Origin: Candidatus Hadersleviella danica | Lineage (GTDB): Bacteria > Chloroflexota > Anaerolineae > Promineifilales > Promineifilaceae | Reading direction: 5' to 3' | Assembly: GCA_016711405.1 (NCBI GenBank) | Contig: JADJSZ010000014.1 | Span: forward strand, 18,986 to 82,985 | DNA: 64,000 nt | Part shown: positions 1 through 8,334 of the stretch, in pieces | Layout of the letters: the number at the start of each line of letters is the position of its first letter | Position numbering within the stretch: the stretch's first letter is position 1 | Program-made: the position numbers and the translations under genes | Notes under the pieces: model-generated | What the model was told of the DNA's origin: nothing | Database searches by the model: none | Seen by the model: the letters and a program-made list of their open reading frames with translations, nothing else

Positions 1-1
1 T

Positions 2-1375
2 CACGCCAGTTGGTGGTTGGCTTTGGGTCTCATCCTCATCTTCCTGCCCTATTTCCCTTACACCAAACACGCCCACCTCTTCATGGGGCCGCTCAACTTT
101 ATGACCCGCCCCGAGCGGACGGCCTTGGGGGCGATGGATAGCATCAATTTTGATGACGAATCGGTGGAGCAATTTGGGGTGCAAAACCTCTTCCACCTGC
201 CCCAAACGCAAGTGTTGGATGCGTTCGCCTGCATCATGTGTAACCGTTGCCAAGATGCCTGCCCTGCTTATGCGACGGGCAAAGAGCTATCCCCGGCCGC
301 GCTCGAAATCAACAAACGGTACTATATTAAGGAAAACCTGACGGGCTTGGCCTATGGCGATGTCGAGCCATTCCCCCTGCTGAACATGGTCATTAGCGAA
401 AGCGCATTGTGGGCTTGCACCAGTTGTGGGGCGTGTGTGGATGTGTGCCCTGTCGGCAACGAGCCGATGATGGACATTTTGCAGATGCGCCGCCACCAAG
501 TCCTCATGGAAGACAGCTACCCTCACGAGTTGCAAAACGCCTATCGCGGCCTTGAGCGGGCGGGCAACCCGTGGAACAACCCCAGCAGTCGCATGGAATG
601 GGCGGCCGATCTCCCCTTCCCCGTACCCACCGTGCAAGAAAACCCCAATTTTGAGGTGCTCTTCTGGGTGGGGTGTGCGGGTGCTTTCGACCCATCTGCC
701 CAAAAAGTGGCCCAGTCCGTGGCCACCATTCTCAACTCGGCTGGGGTGAATTTTGCCGTCTTGGGCGAGGAAGAGACCTGCACAGGCGACCCCGCCCGTC
801 GCTCAGGGCGGGAAGACATCTTCTTTGCGATGGCCTCGGCCAATATCGCCACGCTGGACACCTACAAAGTGAACGAGCGCACCATTGTGACCAGTTGCCC
901 CCACTGTTTTACCGCGTTGGGCAAGGAGTATGGGCAATTGGGCGGCCATTACAAAGTGTTCCACCACACCCAAATGCTGGCTGATTTAATTGGCAAGGGT
1001 AAGCTCAAGTTGGATGGGAGCAAGTTGGACAGCGTCACTTTCCACGACCCGTGCTACCTCGGCCGTCACAACGGCATTTACAGCGACCCACGCCAAGCAT
1101 TGCAAAGCGCCGGGGCGACCCTGATGGAGATGGACAGAAACAAGAGCAACTCCTTCTGCTGTGGCGCAGGTGGGGCGCAGATGTGGAAGGAAGAGGAGCA
1201 TGGCACGGAAGCAGTCAATATCAACCGCTACAATGAGGCGCGGGGTACGGGCGCGAAAACGCTGGCCGTGGGTTGCCCCTTCTGCGCCCAGATGATGAAT
1301 GATGCCAACGACCAAGCGGGCGCACCGATGGTGGTGAAGGATGTGGCCCAGTTGGTGGTGGAAGCGATGAGATAG
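2..1375 (+). CDS. (Fe-S)-binding oxidoreductase, HdrD/GlpC-like, 5' end missing
   Basis: The reading frame is open from base 2, so the N-terminus lies outside the window. The first visible residues are hydrophobic (WWLALGLILIFLPYFPY), the end of a membrane segment. Two ferredoxin-type 4Fe-4S motifs follow (CIMCNRCQDACP and CTSCGACVDVCP, roughly residues 75-150). Then come two cysteine-rich CCG-type domains, seen as HDPCYLGRH, CCGAGG and VGCPFC. This layout is typical of heterodisulfide-reductase-related membrane oxidoreductases that pass electrons between a quinone pool and a soluble partner. The real partner cannot be seen. It ends with TAG and is followed by a purine-rich repeat and a terminator. 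The family is clear; the substrate is unknown. Confidence 0.85.
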   Translation, partial: HASWWLALGLILIFLPYFPYTKHAHLFMGPLNFMTRPERTALGAMDSINFDDESVEQFGVQNLFHLPQTQVLDAFACIMCNRCQDACPAYATGKELSPAALEINKRYYIKENLTGLAYGDVEPFPLLNMVISESALWACTSCGACVDVCPVGNEPMMDILQMRRHQVLMEDSYPHELQNAYRGLERAGNPWNNPSSRMEWAADLPFPVPTVQENPNFEVLFWVGCAGAFDPSAQKVAQSVATILNSAGVNFAVLGEEETCTGDPARRSGREDIFFAMASANIATLDTYKVNERTIVTSCPHCFTALGKEYGQLGGHYKVFHHTQMLADLIGKGKLKLDGSKLDSVTFHDPCYLGRHNGIYSDPRQALQSAGATLMEMDRNKSNSFCCGAGGAQMWKEEEHGTEAVNINRYNEARGTGAKTLAVGCPFCAQMMNDANDQAGAPMVVKDVAQLVVEAMR

Positions 1376-1480
1376 AGAGGAGAGAGAAGAGAAGAGAAGA
1401 GGGGCGGGTGGTTCGTCATAAGTTGTGACTAGCATCTCTTCTCTCTCTCCTCTTATCTCCTGTCTCTATCTCTGTTGGTT
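1376..1480. repeat. Purine-rich / pyrimidine-rich inverted low-complexity repeat
   Basis: A run built from AGAGA words directly after the stop codon is followed by a run of TCTCT words about 45 bases later. The two arms can pair. It is one of many such intergenic word repeats in this window. Confidence 0.7.
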
Positions 1481-1511
1481 AAAGCGGCCGAAACTGAATA
1501 GAATAGACCCA

Positions 1512-1543
1512 AGGGGCGTAATTTTTACGCCTCTTTTATTTTT
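1512..1543 (+). terminator. Rho-independent terminator after the Fe-S protein
   Basis: The arms AGGGGCGTAA and TTACGCCTCT enclose a short T loop and run into TTTTATTTTT. The 305-base gap between 1375 and 1681 otherwise holds only repeats. Confidence 0.75.
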
Positions 1544-1569
1544 GGTGATAGTCGTTTATTGGCAAACAT

Positions 1570-1630
1570 GTAGGGGCAACCCTTGTGGTTGCCCGATAAT
1601 TCGGGGCAGACACAAGGTCTGCCCCTACCA
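1570..1630. repeat. Double hairpin repeat (GGGGCAACC / GGGGCAGAC type)
   Basis: Two adjacent short palindromes are seen. One is GGGCAACCctTGtGGTTGCCC; the other pairs GGGGCAGAC with GTCTGCCCC. The outer TAGGGGCA and TGCCCCTA ends also complement each other. It looks like a dispersed non-coding repeat; no function is visible. Confidence 0.65.
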
Positions 1631-1680
1631 AGTGGCGCACCTTTCACCTTTTACTTTTCACCTTTCCCAGTGGAGTTACT

Positions 1681-2317
1681 ATGAACCGAGCATGGCGATG
1701 GCACACGGCCGTCTTTTCCCTCCTTCTCCTCGCCCTCACCGCCTGCGGGGCGACGGATAGCGCCTATGAGGAACCCTTTGACGAGCAAGGCGTATGGCCA
1801 ACGGAAGACAACCAATACGCCACGGGGCGTGTTTTTGAGGGGGCGTATGAGTTAGAAGTGAAGGCCAGCGACGGCCTGTTTTGGGCCACCAACGGCCGTG
1901 ATTCAGGCGATGGCGTTTACCAAGTGGAGGCAACCCAAGTTGCAGGCCCGCTCGATAACGGTTACGGCCTTCTCTTTATGTCCGACCCGGCCGAGGGTAA
2001 TTTTTACTTGTTTGAGATAAGCGGGGATGGGTATGTAAATCGCCCGTTGTCGCAGTTCGTGCGAGACAGAGTTTGAGGTGTTGGTAGGCACATTTTGGGA
2101 GGAGTCGGCCGCTATTTTGCAAGGTCTCAACCAAACCAACATCTTGCGTGTGACGGCCGCTGAAGGGAACCTGACCTTCGAGGTGAACGGGGAAGTCGTC
2201 GGCCGTGCCTACGATGTCACCTTCACCCGAGGCGAAGTCTGCGTGTTGGTCGAGACCCTCGGCGAAAGCGGGGTCAAAGTGCGCTTCGACAACCTGCGCT
2301 TTACGCCAGCTGAGTAG
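1681..2317 (+). CDS. Secreted lipoprotein with one DUF1080/LamG-like beta-sandwich domain, frameshifted
   Basis: The first part (1681-2076) starts with a signal peptide and lipobox (LLLALTACG). It aligns by eye with the C-terminal domain of the next gene: GLFWATN with AVFWSTS, PLDNGYGLLF with PLNNGFGLLF, and EISGDGYV in both. The match continues in another frame (about 2078-2317) with QGLNQTNILRV and VRFDNLRFTP. One extra base near 2043-2047 (CGCCCG) explains the shift. The FDNLR ending is common in domains of concanavalin-like or DUF1080-like folds that bind or cleave glycans. A single exported domain on the outer face is the likely state if the shift is a sequencing error; otherwise it is a pseudogene. 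Confidence 0.6.
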
Positions 2318-2318
2318 G

Positions 2319-2375
2319 GAGCGCTGAGTGCTGAGTGCCGAGTCCGCAATCCAAAATCCAAAATCCAAAATCTTT
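2319..2375. repeat. Heptamer-type repeats GCTGAGT and CCAAAAT
   Basis: Two tandem words, GCTGAGT(G) and then CCAAAATC three times, fill the gap between the two related genes. Confidence 0.8.
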
Positions 2376-2386
2376 CTGAGGTAATT

Positions 2387-3418
2387 ATGTCCTACGACCC
2401 TTTGCAAGAAGAAAACCAAGCCAGCCGAAGCGGCATTCCGAGCTGGGTATGGGTGGTTGGTATTTCGGCCGTGGTTTTAATTTGTTGTGTGGGCGGGCTG
2501 ATTGGCACATTTGTGTACCTGAACCAGAACGCCGATGAGTTGTTTGGCGATGTGGGCGCCACACTCGAGGCGGCGTTCCCCACGGCCGTTGTCCCCACAG
2601 GCACACCCACGGCCGTAGCCGCCCAACCCCTCGCCACCCCCGACATTGTCGCCACCGCGATGGCCTCCTTTGAAGAATCCCCAGAAACAGAGACAGAGAT
2701 GGATGGGTTGATGGCCACTGCTATGGCTCTCTTTCCCGCAGGTTCTAATGAAGGAGATATGCTGGCCACCGCTCAGGCCATGCTCACAGCCGTTCCCCCC
2801 AAAGTGGATGCGCCCACCCCGCAACCCACGCTAACGGGCTATGACCCCTATGTCGAAGAGTTTGACAGGGATGGGGAGTGGGATTTGGGCGAAGCCACGG
2901 CCGATGATGGCGCACTCGAAGCCGAAGCGTATATCACGGGTGGCGTGTTGGATTTCACGGTGCAACTTCCGCAAGCAGTGTTCTGGTCCACCAGCAAAAA
3001 TCGGTTGGGCAACGGCACCTACGAGATAGAGATGACGGCCGTAGATGGCCCCCTCAACAACGGTTTCGGACTCCTCTTCCTCGGCGATGACGACACAGGC
3101 GACTACTATATGTTCGAGATTAGTAGCGATGGGTACGTTTGGATTGGCTTCTATGGCGGGTCAGGCGAGACGGTTATTGCTTTGGTGGAAGATGGCTGGT
3201 TTGCCAGCGATGCCGTCAAACAAGGTCTCAATCAAACCAATTTATTGCGCGTCGAAGTGGATTCGGGCACGTTGGAGTTCTTTGTCAACGACGAAGAAGT
3301 CGCCAGCATCCGCGATTTCAAGCTCCTCGAAGGGGATGTGGGCGTGTTTATCGAGACTTTGGACGAGGGGGATGTACGGGTGCATTTCGATAATTTGCGT
3401 TACACGCCAAGACCGTAA
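2387..3418 (+). CDS. Membrane-anchored protein with C-terminal DUF1080/LamG-like domain
   Basis: The 343-residue protein has a short cytoplasmic N-terminus and one membrane segment at about residues 20-45 (WVWVVGISAVVLICCVGG). A low-complexity Thr/Ala/Pro spacer follows at about 60-145. A C-terminal beta-rich domain (about 150-343) is the paralogue of the preceding lipoprotein and ends in VHFDNLRYTP. The spacer suggests the domain is held away from the membrane. Position and homology point to tandem duplication with a different anchor on each copy (lipid versus helix). The ligand is unknown. Confidence 0.7.
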   Translation: MSYDPLQEENQASRSGIPSWVWVVGISAVVLICCVGGLIGTFVYLNQNADELFGDVGATLEAAFPTAVVPTGTPTAVAAQPLATPDIVATAMASFEESPETETEMDGLMATAMALFPAGSNEGDMLATAQAMLTAVPPKVDAPTPQPTLTGYDPYVEEFDRDGEWDLGEATADDGALEAEAYITGGVLDFTVQLPQAVFWSTSKNRLGNGTYEIEMTAVDGPLNNGFGLLFLGDDDTGDYYMFEISSDGYVWIGFYGGSGETVIALVEDGWFASDAVKQGLNQTNLLRVEVDSGTLEFFVNDEEVASIRDFKLLEGDVGVFIETLDEGDVRVHFDNLRYTPRP

Positions 3419-3424
3419 TGGGGA

Positions 3425-3477
3425 GTTACACAGTTACAGGTGGCAAGCGACTTGTAACTTGTAACTTGCAACCTGCA
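3425..3477. repeat. Heptamer repeat CTTGTAA
   Basis: Repeats of CTTGTAA and CTTGCAA, with their complement TTACAGG/TTACA at the left side, lie between convergent genes. Confidence 0.7.
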
Positions 3478-4751
3478 TCACTTTCCCACCACCTGCCCGC
3501 GCTTAATGACCGTTTGCACCAAGTTGCCGCCAAACTGGTAGACGAGGTGGCGGTAATCGGCCGCCGCCAAAATCAGCACATCCGCCTGTTTGCCTACCTC
3601 GAGCGAACCGAGGCGGTGGCCAAGGCCAATGGCGTGGGCGGCGTTAATCGTGCTGGCGTTCAGCGCCTCGGCCGGGAGCAATTTTTGGTAGCGGCAGGCC
3701 AGAGCCATCACAAACGGCATGGAAGGGCAGGGAGCCGAGCCAGGATTGAGGTCGGTGGCCAGTGCCACGGCCGCGCCCGCCTCCACCAGCCCCCGCGCAT
3801 TGGCAAAATGATGGCTCCCCAAGTGGAAATTGACCGCTGGCAAGGGCACGGCGATGGTTTCGGCCGTGCCCAACAGGGCGATTTCCTCGGCCGTGGTCAC
3901 ATCCAAATGGTCGGCCGAAATCGCCCCCAGTTCGATGGCCAAGCGCACCCCGCCGAGGGCGTTAAACTCATCGGCGTGGATTTTGGGGCGCAGGCCGTGC
4001 GCCAGCCCCGCCTCGAGTACAGCGCGGGCTTGGGCGAGGGTGAAGGCGTTTTGTTCGCAAAAAACGTCGTTGAAAAAGGGGATGCCTTGCTGGGCAAAAT
4101 GGGAGTTGGTGTACCATTCGGCCGCTTGCGGGAGCATTTCCTTTATCACTAATTGCGCATAGCCATCTGGGTCAGTTTTGTACTCGGGGGGGATGGCGTG
4201 TGCACCCAAAAAGGTGGGCACGAGTTCCAGCGGGTGCGTTTGGTCGAGTTCGGCGATGGCGGCCAGCATGGCCAATTCGCTGGCGGTGGTTAGGCCATAG
4301 CCCGTTTTGATTTCGGCCGTGGTGGTTCCCAGCCGCAACATCTCGTCGAGGCGCGGCCGTGTTTCGGCCACTAACTGGGCCACGCTTGCCTCGCGCACGG
4401 CGCGGGCGGTGCTGGCGATGCCTCCGCCACTGGCCAAAATATCGAGGTAGTTGGCTCCCTGTAGTTTTAGCTCAAATTCCGCCACCCGGTCGCCTGCATA
4501 AACGGCGTGGGTGTGGGGATCCACCAAGCCGGGCACGACGGCACGGCCGCTGGCGTTTAGCGTTTGGCGGGCCGGATATTGGGCCACCGTTCGGCCGTGG
4601 GGCCGAGGGCGAGAATGCGGCCGTCGTGGATGGCCACGGCCGTATCGGGCGGGAGCAGGCCGACATCGGCCAAGGCGTGGCCCCGCTTGGGGCCGCTGGG
4701 GCTGGCACAGGTGGCCACTTGCGCGGCGTGGGTGATGAGGAGGTCTATCAT
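3478..4751 (-). CDS. hutI: Imidazolonepropionase, frameshifted near the N-terminus
   Basis: This enzyme hydrolyses 4-imidazolone-5-propanoate to N-formimino-glutamate in histidine breakdown. The main part (3478-4587) has the amidohydrolase metal motif PHTHAVYAG, the substrate loop ASGGGIASTARAVR, KTGYGL, HADEFNALGG, SADHLD and ATDLNPGSAP. All are diagnostic for HutI. The N-terminal strand segment (MIDLLITHAAQVAT...VAIHDGRILALGP) is in another frame from 4751. The join near 4588-4595 needs a one-base change. The start at 4751 gives a normal family length. No other hut gene is in the window. Confident in function; the shift is probably a sequencing error. Confidence 0.9.
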
Positions 4752-4796
4752 GGGGAGACGGGAGAGAACCATTTTTGGGACTATCTATTCAGGCGA

Positions 4797-4838
4797 AATC
4801 GCTTGCCAAATGACAAATGACCAATGACAAATGACATC
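4797..4838. repeat. Tandem AATGACA-type repeat
   Basis: Words TGACAAA and TGACCAA repeat four times between hutI and the next minus-strand gene. Confidence 0.75.
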
Positions 4839-4842
4839 CCCC

Positions 4843-6129
4843 CTATTCCCGCGCCAACAAGGCCACATCCACCACCTCCACCTCAAACCCATGCCCAGCG
4901 GCGATGAGCCGAATGCTGTTGAGATAGCGCGGGGGCGGGAACGCTTGTAAGGCGAGGTTGTCAATCAGGTCAATCTCATAGACATAGAGCCGATTGGCGG
5001 GGAGCTGAATATGGGGGTTGTAGGGCGGCCGACAGTTGATGCAGGTATCAGGCGTATCCGTGGCTACGGTTCCCGTCGCATAAAACCCTTGCCGCCACAC
5101 CTGCCGGTTGCCATCCCGATCCACATAATCCAACTCAACGGTCAGCGGGCATTCACTGCCCACCGTGCCACACACGCCCAAGGTTTGCACCTTGATTTGC
5201 AAGCTGATGAGAAAGCGCAAGCTGGTGTAATCGGTCACATCTTGGTTGAGATTTTGGCGCACCACAGCATCGGCATGGCCTATCCCCACTCGCGCAAAGC
5301 GCAGGGCTGTGCCGTTGCTGGCGGCGATAACGGCCGTTTCCGTTGGCTCATCCGCCAATTCGATATTCCAATCTTGCTGAATCCAGCCGCTTAAATCGGC
5401 GATAAAGTTGCCATTGCGGATGAGGTTGCGCTCTGTGCCCAATGGCCCCTCGGGCAGGCCACCTGTGGGGATAAGGCCACGTTGGTCGGCCGTGAGAAAG
5501 AGCGGAATGGATTCTGACTCCGTCTCGACCGCCAATCGCGCCGACCCTTCCTGCACCGCAACTTGCGCCGTTTCGTTGTTCACCTCAAGGCTATATTGCC
5601 CCGCTTCGGTCAGGGTGATAATGCCTTGAGGGGTTTTAATGGTCACGGGCAACGCCCCCGTGACATGGGGCAAAAGGGTCAGGCGGATGCGTCCGGAACG
5701 CATGTCGAGAGTCAGTTGGGGTTCGGCCGTGCTCCACCTAAAACGAGGCGTGCTGGCCTCCTCCACCTGCAAATTGGTGTGGCCATAAATTTGGCCGCGC
5801 ACCAACACCCGCCCTTCTGCGGGTTCGGCAATGAGCAAAGAGGCGGTATCGGCCGCGTTGGTCAAAATCTCCGCCCCAGCGCGTACCTCGAGCGGTGCGG
5901 CTTCTAGTGGCAGGGGCAACCATTCCGCCATTGTTGGCTTGGCCAATGGCCACCGTGCCTTGGCTGGCGGTAACCGTAGCGGCAGAGGGATAGTTGCTCG
6001 TTGCACATACGCATTGGCCAAGAGCGGAACCGAGATGCACAGGGAGAGAAAGAGGGCAAAACTGCCCCAAACAATCATCCACGCCAGTCGGGCACGGTTT
6101 TGGTTTGGGTCAAGAGCGGAAAGAGTCAT
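4843..6129 (-). CDS. FecR-like membrane protein with C-terminal galactose-binding-like domain
   Basis: The 428-residue protein has one N-terminal membrane helix (about 16-40). A FecR-like beta domain follows at about 75-220 (SGRIRLTLLP, KTPQGIITLTEAGQYSLEV, VQEGSARL). A second domain begins at NLIRNGNFIADLSGWIQQDW, the usual opening of carbohydrate-binding-module-like jelly rolls. FecR-type domains commonly transmit envelope signals to ECF sigma factors, but no sigma factor gene is adjacent. A structural or sensor role at the cell surface is inferred. Confidence 0.65.
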   Translation of the reverse strand: MTLSALDPNQNRARLAWMIVWGSFALFLSLCISVPLLANAYVQRATIPLPLRLPPAKARWPLAKPTMAEWLPLPLEAAPLEVRAGAEILTNAADTASLLIAEPAEGRVLVRGQIYGHTNLQVEEASTPRFRWSTAEPQLTLDMRSGRIRLTLLPHVTGALPVTIKTPQGIITLTEAGQYSLEVNNETAQVAVQEGSARLAVETESESIPLFLTADQRGLIPTGGLPEGPLGTERNLIRNGNFIADLSGWIQQDWNIELADEPTETAVIAASNGTALRFARVGIGHADAVVRQNLNQDVTDYTSLRFLISLQIKVQTLGVCGTVGSECPLTVELDYVDRDGNRQVWRQGFYATGTVATDTPDTCINCRPPYNPHIQLPANRLYVYEIDLIDNLALQAFPPPRYLNSIRLIAAGHGFEVEVVDVALLARE

Positions 6130-6214
6130 GGGAATTGTGAATTGTGAATTGGGAATTATGAATTGTGAATGGGGTGTTTAGGGGCACCACTTTGTTCAAT
6201 CTAAATCCAAAAAT
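6130..6214. repeat. Heptamer repeats GTGAATT and AAAATCT
   Basis: AATTGTG/AATTGGG words run from 6130 to about 6172, and AAAATCT words from about 6205. The second array runs into the 3' end of pyrD, so the last residues of PyrD (NLDFRF) are encoded by repeat sequence. Confidence 0.8.
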
Positions 6215-7261
6215 CTAAAATCTAAAATCTAAATTTCTAAGGATTTGGCTGGGCAAACGGGGGCCTGCGTAGACCAGCCCCGTGTAGAGCTGGATGAGGC
6301 TGGCTCCTGCCTCGAGCTTGGCGCGGGCATCGGCCGCGTTTTGCACCCCGCCCACCCCGATAATGGGCAAACGGCCGCCCGTTTCCCGCGCAATGTGGGC
6401 AATGACGGCCGTGCTACGTTCGGCCAACGGCCGGCCACTCAGGCCGCCCACCTCCTGTGCCAGCGGGCTGGCTAACCCTGCGCGGTTCAGGGTGGTGTTG
6501 GTGGCAATCATGCCAGCTACGCCACAGTTGAGGGCGGCTTCTAGAATTTGGTCGAGTTCGGCCGTGCTTAAATCGGGCGCAATTTTAAGGAAAAGCGGCC
6601 GTTTGGCCACGCCACACTCGGCCGAAAGGGCTTCCCCTTCCGCTTGCAATGTGCCCAGCAGATGGCCTAAATAATCGCCGCCTTGCAGTTCGCGCAACCC
6701 CGGCGTGTTGGGCGAACTGATGTTGATGGCTAAATAGTCGGCGTATTTGTACACATCCCGCATAACAGCTTTGTAGTCGGCCGTGGCCTCGGCCAGCGGG
6801 GTCTCTTTTTGCTTGCCCACGCTCACGCCCAGCACAAAATTGCGCGATTTGGGCAATGTTTTGAGCCGCGCCACGGCCGCTGACACGCCTGCGTTGGGGA
6901 AGCCCATGCGGTTAATCAGGGCTTCGTCCTCGCGCAGGCGGAAGATGCGCGGCCGTGGGTTGCCAGCCTGCGGCCGTGGGGTGAGCGTGCCCACCTCCAC
7001 ATGCCCAAAACCGAGCAGAGCCAGCCCTTGTGCGATGCGCACCTCTTTGTCGAAGCCGGCCGCCATGCCCAATACATTGGGAAAGGTCAGCCCCGCCACG
7101 GTGATGGGTTGTTGGGGGATGCGCCCCGCGAGGAGACGGAGGAAAAAGCGGCCGACGGCCGAGTTTTGCGCCATTTCCAACGCCGTTAAAGTTCGCTCAT
7201 GGGCGGTTTCGGCTTCCATCCGCGCCAGCAAGGGGTAGATGAGGTGCTTGTACATCGCCAT
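6215..7261 (-). CDS. pyrD: Dihydroorotate dehydrogenase (quinone), class 2
   Basis: This FMN enzyme oxidises dihydroorotate to orotate at the membrane, passing electrons to quinone, in pyrimidine synthesis. Class 2 features are visible: an N-terminal helical membrane-binding segment (MYKHLIYPLLARMEAETAHE), VLGMAAGFDKE, GHVEVGTLTPRPQAGNPRPR, the catalytic-serine motif NISSPNTPGLR and the phosphate loop IIGVGGV. I choose the start at 7261 because that ATG overlaps the stop of the upstream Fic gene as TAATG, which suggests translational coupling. The length is normal for the family. Confidence 0.95.
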   Translation of the reverse strand: MAMYKHLIYPLLARMEAETAHERTLTALEMAQNSAVGRFFLRLLAGRIPQQPITVAGLTFPNVLGMAAGFDKEVRIAQGLALLGFGHVEVGTLTPRPQAGNPRPRIFRLREDEALINRMGFPNAGVSAAVARLKTLPKSRNFVLGVSVGKQKETPLAEATADYKAVMRDVYKYADYLAINISSPNTPGLRELQGGDYLGHLLGTLQAEGEALSAECGVAKRPLFLKIAPDLSTAELDQILEAALNCGVAGMIATNTTLNRAGLASPLAQEVGGLSGRPLAERSTAVIAHIARETGGRLPIIGVGGVQNAADARAKLEAGASLIQLYTGLVYAGPRLPSQILRNLDFRF

Positions 7262-8196
7262 TAGGCTTTGCCCAACGAGGCCTGATAATTGGCGACGGCT
7301 TGCAGAGTTGTCTGCCAAATTCGGCCGCGTTTAATGGCTTCCAAGCGGCCTGTCCGAGCCAGCAGGCTGAGGTAATTTTTGGCTATAAGGAGTTAAGGGA
7401 GCAATTTTAGGCAAGGATAGCCACTCCTCTTGCGGGGCTGGTGGGGCAGTTTGGGGTGTTGTGGCTTCTAGGTAAAGCATCAAACTGCGTTCGACAGCTC
7501 GGCCGACAAGGTTGATGAGCGGTTGGGGTTGCCCATTATCGGCTTGGCTTAACACGCGGTAATATTGCCGTCGGTTGGTGTGGGTGATGATGGCTGGGGA
7601 TAGCTGGCGCGTAGCAAGAGTAAATTCATGATTAAGCGGGCGGTACGGCCGTTGCCATCAATAAATGGATGAATGGAGACGAATTTGTGGTGGGCGACGG
7701 CCGCTAGGGCGATTGGCTCCAGAACATTTTCTTGCGCTTGTAGCCAATTGACCCACATTTCCATTTGGGCGGGAATATCCCACGCAGGGGGTGGCTCGTG
7801 GCTGGCTCCGACAATGCGCACGGGCACATTGCGGTATTGCCCCGCGTTTTCATGGTCAATTTTGGCCAACACAAGGGCATGTAGCTGGCGCACCTCAAAG
7901 GCAGTGAGGGGTTCTTGTTTGCTGGCCAGCGCTTCGACCAATTTAATCGCTTCTTGGTGGTTAACCACCTCAAAATGTTCGCGCAGGCTTTTGCCCCCGA
8001 TGGTAATGCCTTGCTCCAAAATCAGTTGGGTTTCGCGCAAACTGAGGGTACTTCCTTCAATGGCGTTGGAGTTATAAATCCACTCAATGGTGAATTGCTC
8101 GTTCAGGCGGCGCACGGCCGCAGAAGGCAACGGCCGTAGCTCATCTAAGTGCGCTTTTTTCGCCGCTATGCGCTGTGCCAGCCTTGGTTCCAGCAT
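7261..8196 (-). CDS. Fic family protein, two frameshifts
   Basis: Fic proteins transfer AMP or other phosphate-containing groups to target side chains. The first part (7549-8196) has the alpha-inhibitor-like motif NAIEGSTLSLRET and the catalytic loop HPFIDGNGRTARLIMN, with the invariant His. The rest is split over two other frames: VLSQADNGQPQPLINLVGRAVERSLMLY and then a winged-helix-like tail ending in ASLGKA. The TAA at 7261-7263 overlaps the pyrD start. Shifts lie near 7555-7610 and 7375-7385. The built-in inhibitory S/T-x-x-x-E/N-G motif suggests a regulated enzyme. Its target is unknown. Confidence 0.8.
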
Positions 8197-8224
8197 AAAA
8201 CCAACCTCATAATTATGCGTCCCT

Positions 8225-8334
8225 CTATCCCGTAAACGACTAGCTCTCCTGAGAAGAAAATAGCGAGTAGAGATAGAGGTGGCATCGCTGGCTGGCCGAC
8301 CAAGGGTTCCTCTATCTCTATCTCCAGCCTCTAC
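8225..8334. repeat. Inverted TAGAGATAGAG / CTCTATCTCTA repeat
   Basis: TAGAGATAGAGG at about 8267 and CTCTATCTCTATCTCC at about 8311 can form a hairpin between lepA and the Fic gene. The gap also contains a short T/A-rich stretch but no recognisable promoter. Confidence 0.7.
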